This document shows positions 43,073 through 51,725 of a DNA stretch of 64,000 bases, piece after piece. A program made the translations under genes and the position numbers. The stretch comes from CAZPMC01 sp964587755 (lineage in GTDB: Bacteria; Bacillota; Clostridia; Acetivibrionales; DTU013): assembly GCA_964587755.1 (NCBI GenBank), contig CAZPMC010000006.1:8072-72071 (forward strand), given 5' to 3'. The notes under the pieces were generated by a model. It worked only from the letters and a program-made list of their open reading frames with translations. It had not been told where the DNA came from and made no database searches. Position 1 is the stretch's first letter. Each line of letters opens with the position of its first letter.

Positions 43073-44104
43073 ATGGCAAAAGTAAAGGTTGGTGTAGCAG
43101 GCTATGGTGTTATCGGCCAACGCCTTGCAGATGGTGTTGCACTTCAGGAGGATATGGAGCTTGTAGGTATTGCTGATGTGGCTCCAACACTTTCTATCAG
43201 AGCTTTAAAAGAAAAGGGTATGCCCTACGACCTGTATTTGGTAAATGGCAGCAATAAGTCACAGTTTGATGAGCTTAACATTCCTGTCTCGGGCACCTTT
43301 GACGACCTTCTTGACAAAGTAGACATCATGCTTGATTCATCACCCGGCGGTGTAGGAGAAAAGAATAAGGAAATCTACCAGGCGAAGGGTGTAAAGGCAA
43401 TATTTCAGGGTGGAGAAAAGAACTCTGTTGCAGATGTCTTTTTCCATGGTTATGCCAACTATGAAAAGGGATTAAATCAAAATTACCTTAAGCTTACAAG
43501 CTGTAACACCACCGGTTTAATACGTTCGGTTGACTGCCTTGACAGGCTTTTCGGAATTGAAAGAGTTGCAATTACTATAGTTAGACGTGTTGCAGACCCC
43601 GGCGACTATCATAGGGGCTTGACAAATGCTTTACAGATGGAAAAAGCACCGTCACATCAGGCTGTTGACCTTATGGAAATCATGCCCCATGTGGAGGCTA
43701 CAGGAATACTTGTTCACACTCCAGTAACCCATGGACATATTATTACTGTAGTAGCTAAGGGCAAAGAGAAAATTACTAAGGAAATGGCTCTTGAAGCATT
43801 TTCAAAGCATGAACGCATCAGAATAGTTTCAATTGACGAAGGCTTTAAGGGGAATGCATCTTTGTTCAGATATGCCCGTGACCTTGGTAACCCCAGAGGC
43901 GATATGTACGAGATTGCCATATGGTCTGACTCTATTGTTGAATACGGTGACGAAATCATGTTTGCTATAAACATTCCCCAGGAGGCTGTAACAATACCTG
44001 AAACCATTGATGGAATCAGGGCGGCAATGGGAATGCAAACCGATAGATTAGAGGCTGTTGGGAAAACAAATAAATATTTGGGGTTGGGAAAGTGGAAAAA
44101 ATGA
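43073..44104 (+). CDS. Archaeal-type (type II) glyceraldehyde-3-phosphate dehydrogenase-like protein
   Basis: The 343-residue protein matches the archaeal GAPDH family, not bacterial Gap. It shows VGVAGYGVIGQRLADGVALQ at the N terminus, SSPGGVGEKNKE, AIFQGGEKNSVA and the catalytic Cys144 in TSCNTTGLIR. The C terminus has YARDLGNPRGDMYEIAIW. It should oxidise an aldehyde phosphate to an acyl phosphate, or run in reverse. The next gene encodes an archaeal-type phosphoglycerate kinase and overlaps it (ATGA), so the two would form an ATP-yielding pair. The physiological substrate could be glyceraldehyde 3-phosphate or a close relative such as erythrose 4-phosphate. Confidence 0.88.
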   Translation: MAKVKVGVAGYGVIGQRLADGVALQEDMELVGIADVAPTLSIRALKEKGMPYDLYLVNGSNKSQFDELNIPVSGTFDDLLDKVDIMLDSSPGGVGEKNKEIYQAKGVKAIFQGGEKNSVADVFFHGYANYEKGLNQNYLKLTSCNTTGLIRSVDCLDRLFGIERVAITIVRRVADPGDYHRGLTNALQMEKAPSHQAVDLMEIMPHVEATGILVHTPVTHGHIITVVAKGKEKITKEMALEAFSKHERIRIVSIDEGFKGNASLFRYARDLGNPRGDMYEIAIWSDSIVEYGDEIMFAINIPQEAVTIPETIDGIRAAMGMQTDRLEAVGKTNKYLGLGKWKK

Positions 44105-45345
44105 GAATTAAACAACTTAATGGGATGAATGTAAGTGGAAAGCATGTACTTTTTCGTCCTGACATAAATTCTCCCATAGATCCTGATACGAAGAAAATTG
44201 TTAATGACAACAGAATCAGAAAAATGGCCCCGACTCTTAAGTACCTTCTTGATGCAGGCGCTGCTGTTGCTATTATCGCACATCAGGGAGATACGCTGGA
44301 CTACCAGAATTTGATATCAATGCAAGAGCACGCTGAAAAGCTGTCTGAGGTAGTCGGATCTGAGATTAAATATATTGATGATGTGTGCGGGGATGCCGCC
44401 ATAGCTTACGTCAAAGCCTTAAAGCCCGGCGAATGCATATTGCTTGGGAACTTGCGTTACCTTACCGAGGAGGTATCCACATTTGAACGGGATGTAAAGC
44501 TTACACCCGAACAGATGAAGGATACATATCTCATTCGCAGGCTGGCGCCTTTGTTTGATCTCTATGTAAATGACGCTTTTTCTGCAGCCCATAGAAATTG
44601 TCCGAGCATGACGGGATTTCAACACCTGCTTCCGTCAGCGGCAGGATTTCAGTTTTCCGATGAGTATTTTGCACTCAGCTCAGTGCGGGACAATACCAAG
44701 AGCCCTGCAGTGTTTGTGCTTGGCGGCGCCAAAATAAGCGATGCCTTCGGAATGATTGAGACTGTTCTTAAAAATGGAACGGCGGACAAGATATTAACAA
44801 CAGGTATTACGGCAATAACAATGCTGATTGCGTCAGGAGCTGACGTTGGAGAAAAGACATTAAAATTTCTAAAGGACAGGGATCTACTTGTTTTTGCAGA
44901 GCCGGCAAAAAAATACTTAAAGGAATATGGCAGTAAAATAGAAATGCCTGTCGATTTAGCATATGAAGACAATGGTAGCCGGAAAGAAATAAGTGTTGAT
45001 AAATTGCCTTTGGATACTTTATATCCGGATATCGGGTCTAAAACCATAGAAAAATACTCATCCATACTAAAGGATGCAGGCACAATATTTGCAAACGGAC
45101 CAGCCGGAGTTTACGAGAATCCGCTTTTCACAAACGGAACAGAGGGTATATGGAAAGCAATTGCTGACAGTGACGCCTATTCTGTCATTGGCGGTGGTGA
45201 TACTGTAAGCTCTGCGACAAAGTTTATAGATGTAAAGAAAATAAGCTATGTATGTACAGCCGGCGGAGCAATGGTGCGTTTTATGTCGGGTAAGAAATTA
45301 CCGTTGATAGAGGCAATGGAAAATTCATATGGAGGTGTGAAATGA
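44101..45345 (+). CDS. Archaeal-type phosphoglycerate kinase-like protein
   Basis: The 414-residue protein is a PGK homologue. It has FRPDINSPIDP, LLGNLRYLTEE, VNDAFSAAHRNCPSMTG, VLGGAKISDAFGMIETVL and the nucleotide loop VIGGGDTVSSATKF. These resemble archaeal PGK more than bacterial PGK. The usual HLGRP reads AHQGDT, so a basic substrate contact is missing. It would transfer an acyl phosphate to ADP. I chose ATG 44101, which overlaps the GAPDH stop (ATGA). The downstream transketolase gene also overlaps by 4 bases. Substrate may differ from 1,3-bisphosphoglycerate. Confidence 0.85.
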   Translation: MRIKQLNGMNVSGKHVLFRPDINSPIDPDTKKIVNDNRIRKMAPTLKYLLDAGAAVAIIAHQGDTLDYQNLISMQEHAEKLSEVVGSEIKYIDDVCGDAAIAYVKALKPGECILLGNLRYLTEEVSTFERDVKLTPEQMKDTYLIRRLAPLFDLYVNDAFSAAHRNCPSMTGFQHLLPSAAGFQFSDEYFALSSVRDNTKSPAVFVLGGAKISDAFGMIETVLKNGTADKILTTGITAITMLIASGADVGEKTLKFLKDRDLLVFAEPAKKYLKEYGSKIEMPVDLAYEDNGSRKEISVDKLPLDTLYPDIGSKTIEKYSSILKDAGTIFANGPAGVYENPLFTNGTEGIWKAIADSDAYSVIGGGDTVSSATKFIDVKKISYVCTAGGAMVRFMSGKKLPLIEAMENSYGGVK

Positions 45346-46166
45346 CCCCACTAAAGAAGTTTGCAACACAAATACGAATAGAGCAGATTAAATGTATTAA
45401 GCATCGCGGCTTTGGACATATAGGGGGCGCTTTGTCGGCAACCGACCTGATAGCGGCACTCTACGGCGGTATCATGCGAATTGATCCGAAGAATCCAGAA
45501 TGGCAGGACAGGGACAGGTTTGTATGCTCCAAAGGCCATGCCGGGCCTGCATTGTATGCAGCACTGGCTTTGAAGGGTTATTTCCCGTTTGATTGGCTTC
45601 TGACACTGAACAGACCAGGGACAAAGCTTCCCAGTCACTGTGATATGAATCTTACACCGGGTATCGATATGACAACCGGCTCTCTTGGTCAGGGAGCATC
45701 GACTGCCGCAGGCATGGCACTTGCACTGAAAAACAGTAAATCGGACGCCCGGGTCTACTTGCTTCTTGGCGATGGCGAATGTAATGAGGGTCAGGTGTGG
45801 GAAATGGTTATGTTTGCTGCAGCCAAAAAAATAAATAATCTTATTGCCTTTGTAGACTATAACCACAAACAGTTAGATGGCAGGACTGAGGATATCATTG
45901 ATTTAGGTGATTTAAAATCAAAGTTTGAATCCTTCGGTTGGTTTACCCAGTCTGTGGATGGCAACGATCCGGATGTAATTTTTGAAGCCATAAACAAAGC
46001 CAAAGACGAGCAAGGTGACAGACCTGCGATGATAATATTGAACACAATAAAGGGTGCTGGAGTTCCTTCAATAGAGAAAATGGAATTTAATCACCACATA
46101 AATATGAGTCCGGAATTCTCGGATGAAGCAATAGCACATCTTGAGAAATTGCTTGAGGAGGTGTAG
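45342..46166 (+). CDS. Transketolase, N-terminal (TPP-binding) subunit
   Basis: This 274-residue subunit carries the thiamine pyrophosphate site, GDGECNEGQVWE and VDYNHKQLDG, and the early HRGFGHIGGALSATDL segment. It transfers a two-carbon unit between sugar phosphates together with the next subunit. Split transketolases are common in Firmicutes and serve both the pentose phosphate route and dedicated pathways (for example apulose phosphate or sulfoquinovose cleavage). The ATG overlaps the kinase stop. The donor and acceptor here are not known. Confidence 0.92.
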   Translation: MTPLKKFATQIRIEQIKCIKHRGFGHIGGALSATDLIAALYGGIMRIDPKNPEWQDRDRFVCSKGHAGPALYAALALKGYFPFDWLLTLNRPGTKLPSHCDMNLTPGIDMTTGSLGQGASTAAGMALALKNSKSDARVYLLLGDGECNEGQVWEMVMFAAAKKINNLIAFVDYNHKQLDGRTEDIIDLGDLKSKFESFGWFTQSVDGNDPDVIFEAINKAKDEQGDRPAMIILNTIKGAGVPSIEKMEFNHHINMSPEFSDEAIAHLEKLLEEV

Positions 46167-46168
46167 AG

Positions 46169-47125
46169 ATGTTTACAGTTATTTATAATGGTGAATATGA
46201 AAAGGTTCTATTGAGGGACGTTTTTGCAAGTACTATGGAAAAGCTGTTTAAGCTTGACGATCAGGTAGTGTATCTTGATGCAGATCTGATGAACGCTTTT
46301 TCTACCCTCCAGTTATCTAAAGATTACCCTGAAAAGGCAATTGACTGTGGTGTGCAGGAAGCCAATATGATCGGTATCGCAGCCGGCATGTCGGCAGTGG
46401 GGAGAAAACCGTATGTTCATACATTTGCAGCCTTTGCGTCCAGGCGCTGTTTTGACCAGGTATTCTTATCCGTAGGGTATTCTAAGAACAGTGTCCGGAT
46501 TATTGGTTCAGATGCAGGTGTTACTGCTGCATACAATGGCGGAACACATATGCCCTTCGAGGATGTAGCAATGTACAGGACTATTCCCGGTGCAGCCGTT
46601 TTTGATATTGTGGATTCAGTACAATTTGAAAATGTATTGATGAACACAAAGGACAGACCCGGAGTTACATATATCCGTACAATCCGAAAAAAAGCGGTGG
46701 GTGTGTATGGTCCCGGCAGTGAATTTGAAATAGGGAAAGCCAACGTATTGCGGGATGGTTCAGATGTGACTATCATTGCATGCGGAATCATGGTTGCTGA
46801 GGCTCTAAAGGCTGCCCAAATCCTTGAAGAGCAGGGCATATCTGCCGCAGTTATTGATATCGTTACCATTAAGCCCGTTGACGAGCAAACTGTCATAGAA
46901 TATGCAAAAAAGACCGGTGCTGTCGTGACTGCTGAAAATGCAAATATTATAGGCGGGCTTGGCAGTGCGGTTGCGGAAGTAGTAAGCAGGAAGCAGCCCA
47001 CTAAGATGGGGTTTGTAGGTATAAATGACCTGTACGGGGAAGTCGGGGAAGAGGAATACTTGAGACAGCGTTTTGAACTGACTCCCGAGAAAATCGTAAA
47101 GGTAGTAAAGGATACAGTTAAATAA
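46169..47125 (+). CDS. Transketolase, C-terminal subunit
   Basis: The 318-residue subunit has the pyrimidine-binding domain with GVQEANMIGIAAGMSAVG (TPP-activating Glu), AAFASRRCFDQV and DAGVTAAYNGGTHMPFED. The transketolase C-terminal domain follows. It completes the enzyme of the preceding gene (2-base gap, GGAGGTG site). It is 36 bases from the third SDR gene. The pair lies inside the importer operon and not beside other pentose phosphate genes, which suggests a dedicated catabolic role. Confidence 0.92.
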   Translation: MFTVIYNGEYEKVLLRDVFASTMEKLFKLDDQVVYLDADLMNAFSTLQLSKDYPEKAIDCGVQEANMIGIAAGMSAVGRKPYVHTFAAFASRRCFDQVFLSVGYSKNSVRIIGSDAGVTAAYNGGTHMPFEDVAMYRTIPGAAVFDIVDSVQFENVLMNTKDRPGVTYIRTIRKKAVGVYGPGSEFEIGKANVLRDGSDVTIIACGIMVAEALKAAQILEEQGISAAVIDIVTIKPVDEQTVIEYAKKTGAVVTAENANIIGGLGSAVAEVVSRKQPTKMGFVGINDLYGEVGEEEYLRQRFELTPEKIVKVVKDTVK

Positions 47126-47161
47126 TGCAGCAATTAAAATATCAGGATTGAGAGGTATACT

Positions 47162-47929
47162 ATGAGTACGTCACTTTTTGATTTAACCGGAAAGATGGCC
47201 TTGATAACAGGGTCAGGGCAAGGCCTTGGCTTTGTAATAGCAAGAGGATTGGGAAAAGCAGGCGCAACTATAGTTTTAAATGATATTGATAAGGATAAAT
47301 TGGATAAAGCAGTTGAGATTTTGAGAAATGAAGGGATTGAAACCCACGGAAGCTTGTTCAATGTCACAAAGAAGGATGAAATCGAGAAGGAAGTCAGGTT
47401 CATTGAGGAGAAAATAGGGCCTATTGACATACTTTTCAACAATGCAGGGATACAGCGCAGAATTCCTTTGGAAGATTTCCCTGAATCCGACTGGGATGAT
47501 ATAATGGAGATAAACTTAAAAGGTGTTTTCCTGACAAGCCAGCAGGTTGTTAAGGGAATGATCTCGCGCAGAAGAGGCAAGATTGTAAATATTTGCTCAC
47601 TTCAAAGCGAGCTGGGACGTCAAACCATAGCACCCTATGCTGCATCTAAAGGCGGTGTAAAGATGCTGACCCGGGGGATGGCTGTTGACTGGGGCAAGCA
47701 CAATATTCAGACTAACGGAATAGGGCCAGGTTATTTTATTACTGAAATGACGCAGAAGCTGGCAGACGACCCGGAATTTGACGCGTGGCTTAAGGCAAGA
47801 ACTCCGGCAGACCGCTGGGGATTTCCGGAAGAGCTGGTGGGCACTGCAATTTTCCTGTCCTCTGAAGCATCTAACTTTATTAACGGCCAGATTATTTATG
47901 TTGACGGGGGCATATTAGCTTCAATCTAA
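47162..47929 (+). CDS. SDR, gluconate 5-dehydrogenase-like
   Basis: The 255-residue SDR has TGSGQGLGFVIARG, NNAGIQRR, Ser in NICSLQSELGR and YAASKGG. The VLNDIDK acidic residue after beta-2 favours NAD. The NNAGIQRRIPLEDF and LGRQTIAPYAASKGG combination is that of gluconate 5-dehydrogenase/2-deoxygluconate 3-dehydrogenase (IdnO/KduD) enzymes. It belongs to a different SDR branch from the tandem pair at 40.5-42.0 kb. It should interconvert a sugar acid and its keto form. Confidence 0.87.
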   Translation: MSTSLFDLTGKMALITGSGQGLGFVIARGLGKAGATIVLNDIDKDKLDKAVEILRNEGIETHGSLFNVTKKDEIEKEVRFIEEKIGPIDILFNNAGIQRRIPLEDFPESDWDDIMEINLKGVFLTSQQVVKGMISRRRGKIVNICSLQSELGRQTIAPYAASKGGVKMLTRGMAVDWGKHNIQTNGIGPGYFITEMTQKLADDPEFDAWLKARTPADRWGFPEELVGTAIFLSSEASNFINGQIIYVDGGILASI

Positions 47930-47945
47930 GGAGAAGTTCGGTTAA

Positions 47946-48524
47946 ATGACAGCTATAATATTGGCGGCAGGTTTTTCAAAGCGATTTAGGGGAAATAAAC
48001 TGCTTGCCAAAATTAATGGAAAACCCATAATTTCACGAGTTGTTGAAACTGTTCAGAAATGCGGCTTCGAGGAGATTATCCTTGTAAGCCGTTCTTCTGA
48101 TGTAAAAGAGTTTTTTAAAGACGCAGATATAAAGGTCGTAATTAATGACAATGCGGCACTTGGAATCAGCACGTCCATAAAATGCGGTATTAGAAATGCC
48201 AGGTCTTCGGATTCATTTATGTTTTTTGCGGCAGACCAACCCTTTATAGATGAAAAAACTGTTAAAGCATTGTTAGGAGCCTATAAAAACAAGAAGGGTT
48301 CTATAATAGTACCCAAATACAATGGCGTCAACGGTAACCCTGTTATTTTTGCAGGACGTTGGAAGACAGAGCTTCTAATGTTGACAGGTGATATTGGAGG
48401 AAGGGCTATAATAAAAGCAAATCCTGATAAGGTTCATTATGTGCAGATAGATAATGAGGCTGCAGGAATAGATATAGATACAAGGGATGATTACAGGCTT
48501 AACAAAAACAGAGAAAACAGCTAG
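47946..48524 (+). CDS. mocA: Molybdenum cofactor cytidylyltransferase-like NTP transferase (MocA/YgfJ type)
   Basis: The 192-residue nucleotidyltransferase has the N-terminal LAAGFSKRFRGNKLL loop, DQPFIDEKTV and GVNGNPVIF, with a late GIDIDTRDDY metal motif. MocA adds CMP to molybdopterin for xanthine-dehydrogenase-type enzymes; YgfJ homologues accompany xdhD. It is the last gene of the importer operon (16-base gap, GGAGAAG site) and lies about 23 kb from the xdhD-type gene that would need it. This ties the sugar-processing operon to the Mo hydroxylase operon. Confidence 0.82.
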   Translation: MTAIILAAGFSKRFRGNKLLAKINGKPIISRVVETVQKCGFEEIILVSRSSDVKEFFKDADIKVVINDNAALGISTSIKCGIRNARSSDSFMFFAADQPFIDEKTVKALLGAYKNKKGSIIVPKYNGVNGNPVIFAGRWKTELLMLTGDIGGRAIIKANPDKVHYVQIDNEAAGIDIDTRDDYRLNKNRENS

Positions 48525-48529
48525 ATTTA

Positions 48530-49261
48530 TCAGTGAAATACAGCCTTATCAAGCACTTGCCCGATAGGCTCCTTTATAATCAGGTCAGCCCTGTCATCAT
48601 AAGCGGTGGAAGATTTGTTGATTAATACAAGCCTGCTGCCTTTGTAATAATTTATAAGACCGGCTGCAGGATATACTGCAAGGGATGTTCCGCCTACAAT
48701 GAGAGTGTCGGCTTTTATTATATATTCTATAGCCTTACTCAAAATATCGTTGTCTAAAGCTTCTTCATAAAGAGTTACGTCAGGCCGGACAATATTTGTG
48801 CATTTATCACACTTAGGAACCGTATCGGCAGAATTTATAATATAGGACAAATCAAACTTTTTTCCACAACCTGTACAGTAATTTCTATGCACTGAGCCGT
48901 GGAGCTCAAATACATTTACGCTTCCGGCTAATTGGTGCAGTCCGTCTATATTTTGGGTTATCACGGCTTTAAGTGAGCCCCTCTCTTCAAGTGCGGACAG
49001 TGCTATATGAGCTTTATTGGGTTTAGCATCTAAAAAAATCATATTATTTTTATAAAAATCAAAAAATTCCTCAGGATGGCTGACAAAAAAGGAATGACTA
49101 AGCATCACCTCAGGAGGATAGCCAAATTTTTTTATGGTTTTATAAATGCCGTCCTCACTTCTGAAATCAGGTATGCTGCTTTCTGTTGAAACACCTGCTC
49201 CGCCGAAAAATACGATATTTTGGGATTGGGCCAAAATATTTTTAAGCTTATCGATGCTCAA
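48530..49261 (-). CDS. cobB: Sir2-family NAD-dependent protein deacylase
   Basis: This 243-residue sirtuin removes acyl groups from protein lysines using NAD+. NAD motifs are GGAGVSTESSIPDFRSEDG and TQNIDGLHQLAG, the catalytic His is in FELHGSVHRN, and the structural zinc Cys pairs are CTGCG and CDKC. The product is full length. The stop is 5 bases from the convergent mocA stop. It probably forms a unit with the upstream Cof phosphatase gene (2-base gap). Confidence 0.93.
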   Translation of the reverse strand: MSIDKLKNILAQSQNIVFFGGAGVSTESSIPDFRSEDGIYKTIKKFGYPPEVMLSHSFFVSHPEEFFDFYKNNMIFLDAKPNKAHIALSALEERGSLKAVITQNIDGLHQLAGSVNVFELHGSVHRNYCTGCGKKFDLSYIINSADTVPKCDKCTNIVRPDVTLYEEALDNDILSKAIEYIIKADTLIVGGTSLAVYPAAGLINYYKGSRLVLINKSSTAYDDRADLIIKEPIGQVLDKAVFH

Positions 49262-49263
49262 AA

Positions 49264-50070
49264 TTAATCACCTGCTTCGTTTATATATTTATCAATAGCA
49301 TATGCTACTCCGTCTTCATCACATGACTTTGTTACAAAGTCTGCTCTTTTCCTCACTAAAGCATGAGCGTTTTCCATGGCGACACCTAAGCCTGCGTATT
49401 CAATCATAGGCAAATCATTTAAACCGTCACCAATGGCAATCATCTCTTCAGAGCTTATGTTGTAATACTGACCCAGCCTCTCCAAAGCTTGAGCCTTTGA
49501 TACATTTTTGTCTACAAACTCCAAAAAGTAGGGCTGTGACGTATGAAAATTAATGCCCTGGCCAAGGTTATCGTGTAAAATAGGCTGGTACCTGGCGATG
49601 TTTTCAGCTTCATCATACCATAAAATCTTTGTTATACCGTTTTGAATGACTGCTTCTTCATTTTCTAATAATATTGGCTCAACACCAGATAAGCTCTTGT
49701 ATTTTTCTGTTCTCTCATTAAACTCGCTTACATACAGCTTGTTGTTTGACCAGACCATTACCGTTGGAGTAAAGCGCTTTGCCCAATAAAGAATACTTCT
49801 AGCATCCTCGGCACAAAGACATTGCTGGTATATTACCTGTCTTGACTTTCCCTTAACAATCATAGCACCGTTGTAGGTGATAAAAGGGGCATCCAAACCT
49901 AATATTTCGTTGTAGCGCTCAACGCCCTGAATGGGCCTGCCGGTTGAAACTGTAAACAATACACCCTTTTCAACAGCCCGCCTGATGGAAAAAACCGTCT
50001 TTTTTGTAATGATTCCCTGAGAGTTTAAAAGTGTCCCGTCCATATCTACAGCTATCAATTTGTATTCCAT
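49264..50070 (-). CDS. Cof-type HAD-superfamily phosphatase
   Basis: This 268-residue phosphatase of the HAD IIB (Cof/YidA) class opens with KLIAVDMDGTLLNSQG (nucleophile Asp) and ends with MIAIGDGLNDLPMIEYAGLG, the Mg-binding motif. It dephosphorylates sugar phosphates or similar metabolites. I chose ATG 50070, where GGAG precedes; the frame continues upstream to 50373 without sites and into the divergent sugar-binding gene. A close paralogue lies at 58403-59218, on the other side of the sugar importer. Confidence 0.9.
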   Translation of the reverse strand: MEYKLIAVDMDGTLLNSQGIITKKTVFSIRRAVEKGVLFTVSTGRPIQGVERYNEILGLDAPFITYNGAMIVKGKSRQVIYQQCLCAEDARSILYWAKRFTPTVMVWSNNKLYVSEFNERTEKYKSLSGVEPILLENEEAVIQNGITKILWYDEAENIARYQPILHDNLGQGINFHTSQPYFLEFVDKNVSKAQALERLGQYYNISSEEMIAIGDGLNDLPMIEYAGLGVAMENAHALVRKRADFVTKSCDEDGVAYAIDKYINEAGD

Positions 50071-50263
50071 AGTATTCTCCGTATATTTATGTATAAATTT
50101 TAATGTTACCTTAAGTATAGCATAGATATGGCGTAACCGTTTTATATTATTTTCCATGCTTTTGTAATTTTGTACATATTTTTGCCTGCCCCGAAAGATT
50201 AACATAATGTTATGAAATACGTGTTTCATTTGAAATTGAAAATTAGAACGGGAGGAAAATGTT

Positions 50264-51652
50264 ATGTCAAGAAAAATAAGAGTTTTGGCTCTTGTACTGG
50301 CGCTTATTTTCGCAGTAGGAATTCTTGGTGGTTGCGGCGCAGGCAAAAATGACAAGACAGATGATAAAGGCACTCAAAGTACACCCGATGAAAAAATTGA
50401 ACTATCTATGCTGTATTGGGCAGATGATGTACAAAAAAAGCTGGTAACAAAAGCGTGCGAGGATTATGAGAAAGAAACCGGCATAAAGATAAATGCCGAG
50501 GCGTTACCAGCAGACGAAACCTTTGAAGCATACATACAGACACGTAAAGAGTCCAATACTCTGCCTGATGTAAGCTACATGGGAGAGACCGACATTGTTA
50601 AGTATAATGCAATGGGTATATTGGCGGATATAAGTGATTTATTTGAAGAAGGTAAAATTAACGAAAAGCTTGGTGCTGTTACTATTAAGAGCAGCGATGG
50701 AAAGATAATAGGCGTTGGCCTTTCAAACCAGTTGGTTCTTCTATACTACAATAAAGATATGTTTGATGCTGCAGGACTGGAAGCACCACCAAGCAGGGTT
50801 GAGGATGCATGGAGCTGGGATGAGTTTGTTGAGATTACAAAGAAGCTGACAGTTGATACAGAAGGGAAAAATGCTACAGAAGCAGGCTTCAATCCTAAGA
50901 AAATTAAAACATACGGTATTGGCTTCAACTGTCTTCGTGAATTCCACCAGTTCTGGAGCTTGTATGCCAACGGCGGCGGAGTTGTATCCCCCGACGGAAG
51001 CCAGTTCCTCTGGGATAGTCCTAAATCCGTTGAAGGTCTTCAGAACCTTATCGACCTAATACATAAGCACAATGTTGCCAGCCAGGCTCTTTACACTTGG
51101 CAGTCTTCCATCGGAAGTGTTGCTGATGCTTTAGGCGGTGGTGGATACGCAATGTACACCAATGGTTCTTGGGATTTGGCTAATCTTCCTAATATTGAAG
51201 GAATAAATGTGGGTGTGGGTGTACTGCCGAAAATGGCAAAGGCTTCGACTATGAACTGTGGTGGACCAATGGTAGTATACAATACCTCTAAGCATCTTGC
51301 GGAGGCTAAGGCTTTCTACGCATATATGGTAGATCCTGAGAAAAACCTGGATATTATAAAGACCGGTGCATGGCTGCCCAATGAAGCAGCATGGTACACT
51401 GATGAAGCTCTGATAGCAAAATGGACTGCCGATCTGCCCAAAACAGCGGTAGAAGCAATACTCAGCTATTCAAACACAGAGGGCTCTATTGCTCAGTGGC
51501 CGGCCTATTACGTTCCTGCATACAACAAGATGGGTACCGAATATGAAAAATACATTGATCAAGCCTTGACCGGTGAGAAGACTGTTCAGGAGGTCTTTGA
51601 TGAGTGTATGCCGACAATAAAAGCTCATTTTGAAAGCGGTACCGTAGATTAA
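50264..51652 (+). CDS. CUT1 sugar ABC transporter substrate-binding lipoprotein 1
   Basis: The 462-residue extracytoplasmic protein has a lipoprotein signal (lipobox LGGC, Cys26) and a family 1 sugar-binding fold, with LSNQLVLLYYNKDMFDAAGL and GGGGYAMYTNGSWDLANL. It delivers an oligosaccharide or sugar to the two permeases downstream. GGGAGG precedes the ATG. A strong hairpin follows the gene. The ligand is not known. The YesM/YesN-like pair behind the operon is usual for polysaccharide-derived sugars. Confidence 0.9.
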   Translation: MSRKIRVLALVLALIFAVGILGGCGAGKNDKTDDKGTQSTPDEKIELSMLYWADDVQKKLVTKACEDYEKETGIKINAEALPADETFEAYIQTRKESNTLPDVSYMGETDIVKYNAMGILADISDLFEEGKINEKLGAVTIKSSDGKIIGVGLSNQLVLLYYNKDMFDAAGLEAPPSRVEDAWSWDEFVEITKKLTVDTEGKNATEAGFNPKKIKTYGIGFNCLREFHQFWSLYANGGGVVSPDGSQFLWDSPKSVEGLQNLIDLIHKHNVASQALYTWQSSIGSVADALGGGGYAMYTNGSWDLANLPNIEGINVGVGVLPKMAKASTMNCGGPMVVYNTSKHLAEAKAFYAYMVDPEKNLDIIKTGAWLPNEAAWYTDEALIAKWTADLPKTAVEAILSYSNTEGSIAQWPAYYVPAYNKMGTEYEKYIDQALTGEKTVQEVFDECMPTIKAHFESGTVD

Positions 51653-51663
51653 TGTTGAGCCTC

Positions 51664-51702
51664 GGTAAAATACCGTTCTCAAATCGGGAACGGTATTTTA
51701 TC
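51664..51702 (+). terminator. Hairpin after the first sugar-binding protein gene
   Basis: GGTAAAATACCGTTC (51664-51678) pairs with GAACGGTATTTTATC (51688-51702) at 14 of 15 positions around a 9-base loop. It lies between the binding-protein and permease genes and probably limits read-through or protects the upstream mRNA. Confidence 0.65.
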
Positions 51703-51725
51703 AAATACAGGGGAGGAATTTTAGA

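Noticed and set aside
50071..50373. N-terminal extension of about 100 residues on the Cof phosphatase
   Set aside because: The extension has no ribosome binding site, runs into the divergent sugar-binding gene and precedes the canonical HAD start; ATG 50070 with GGAG upstream is better.
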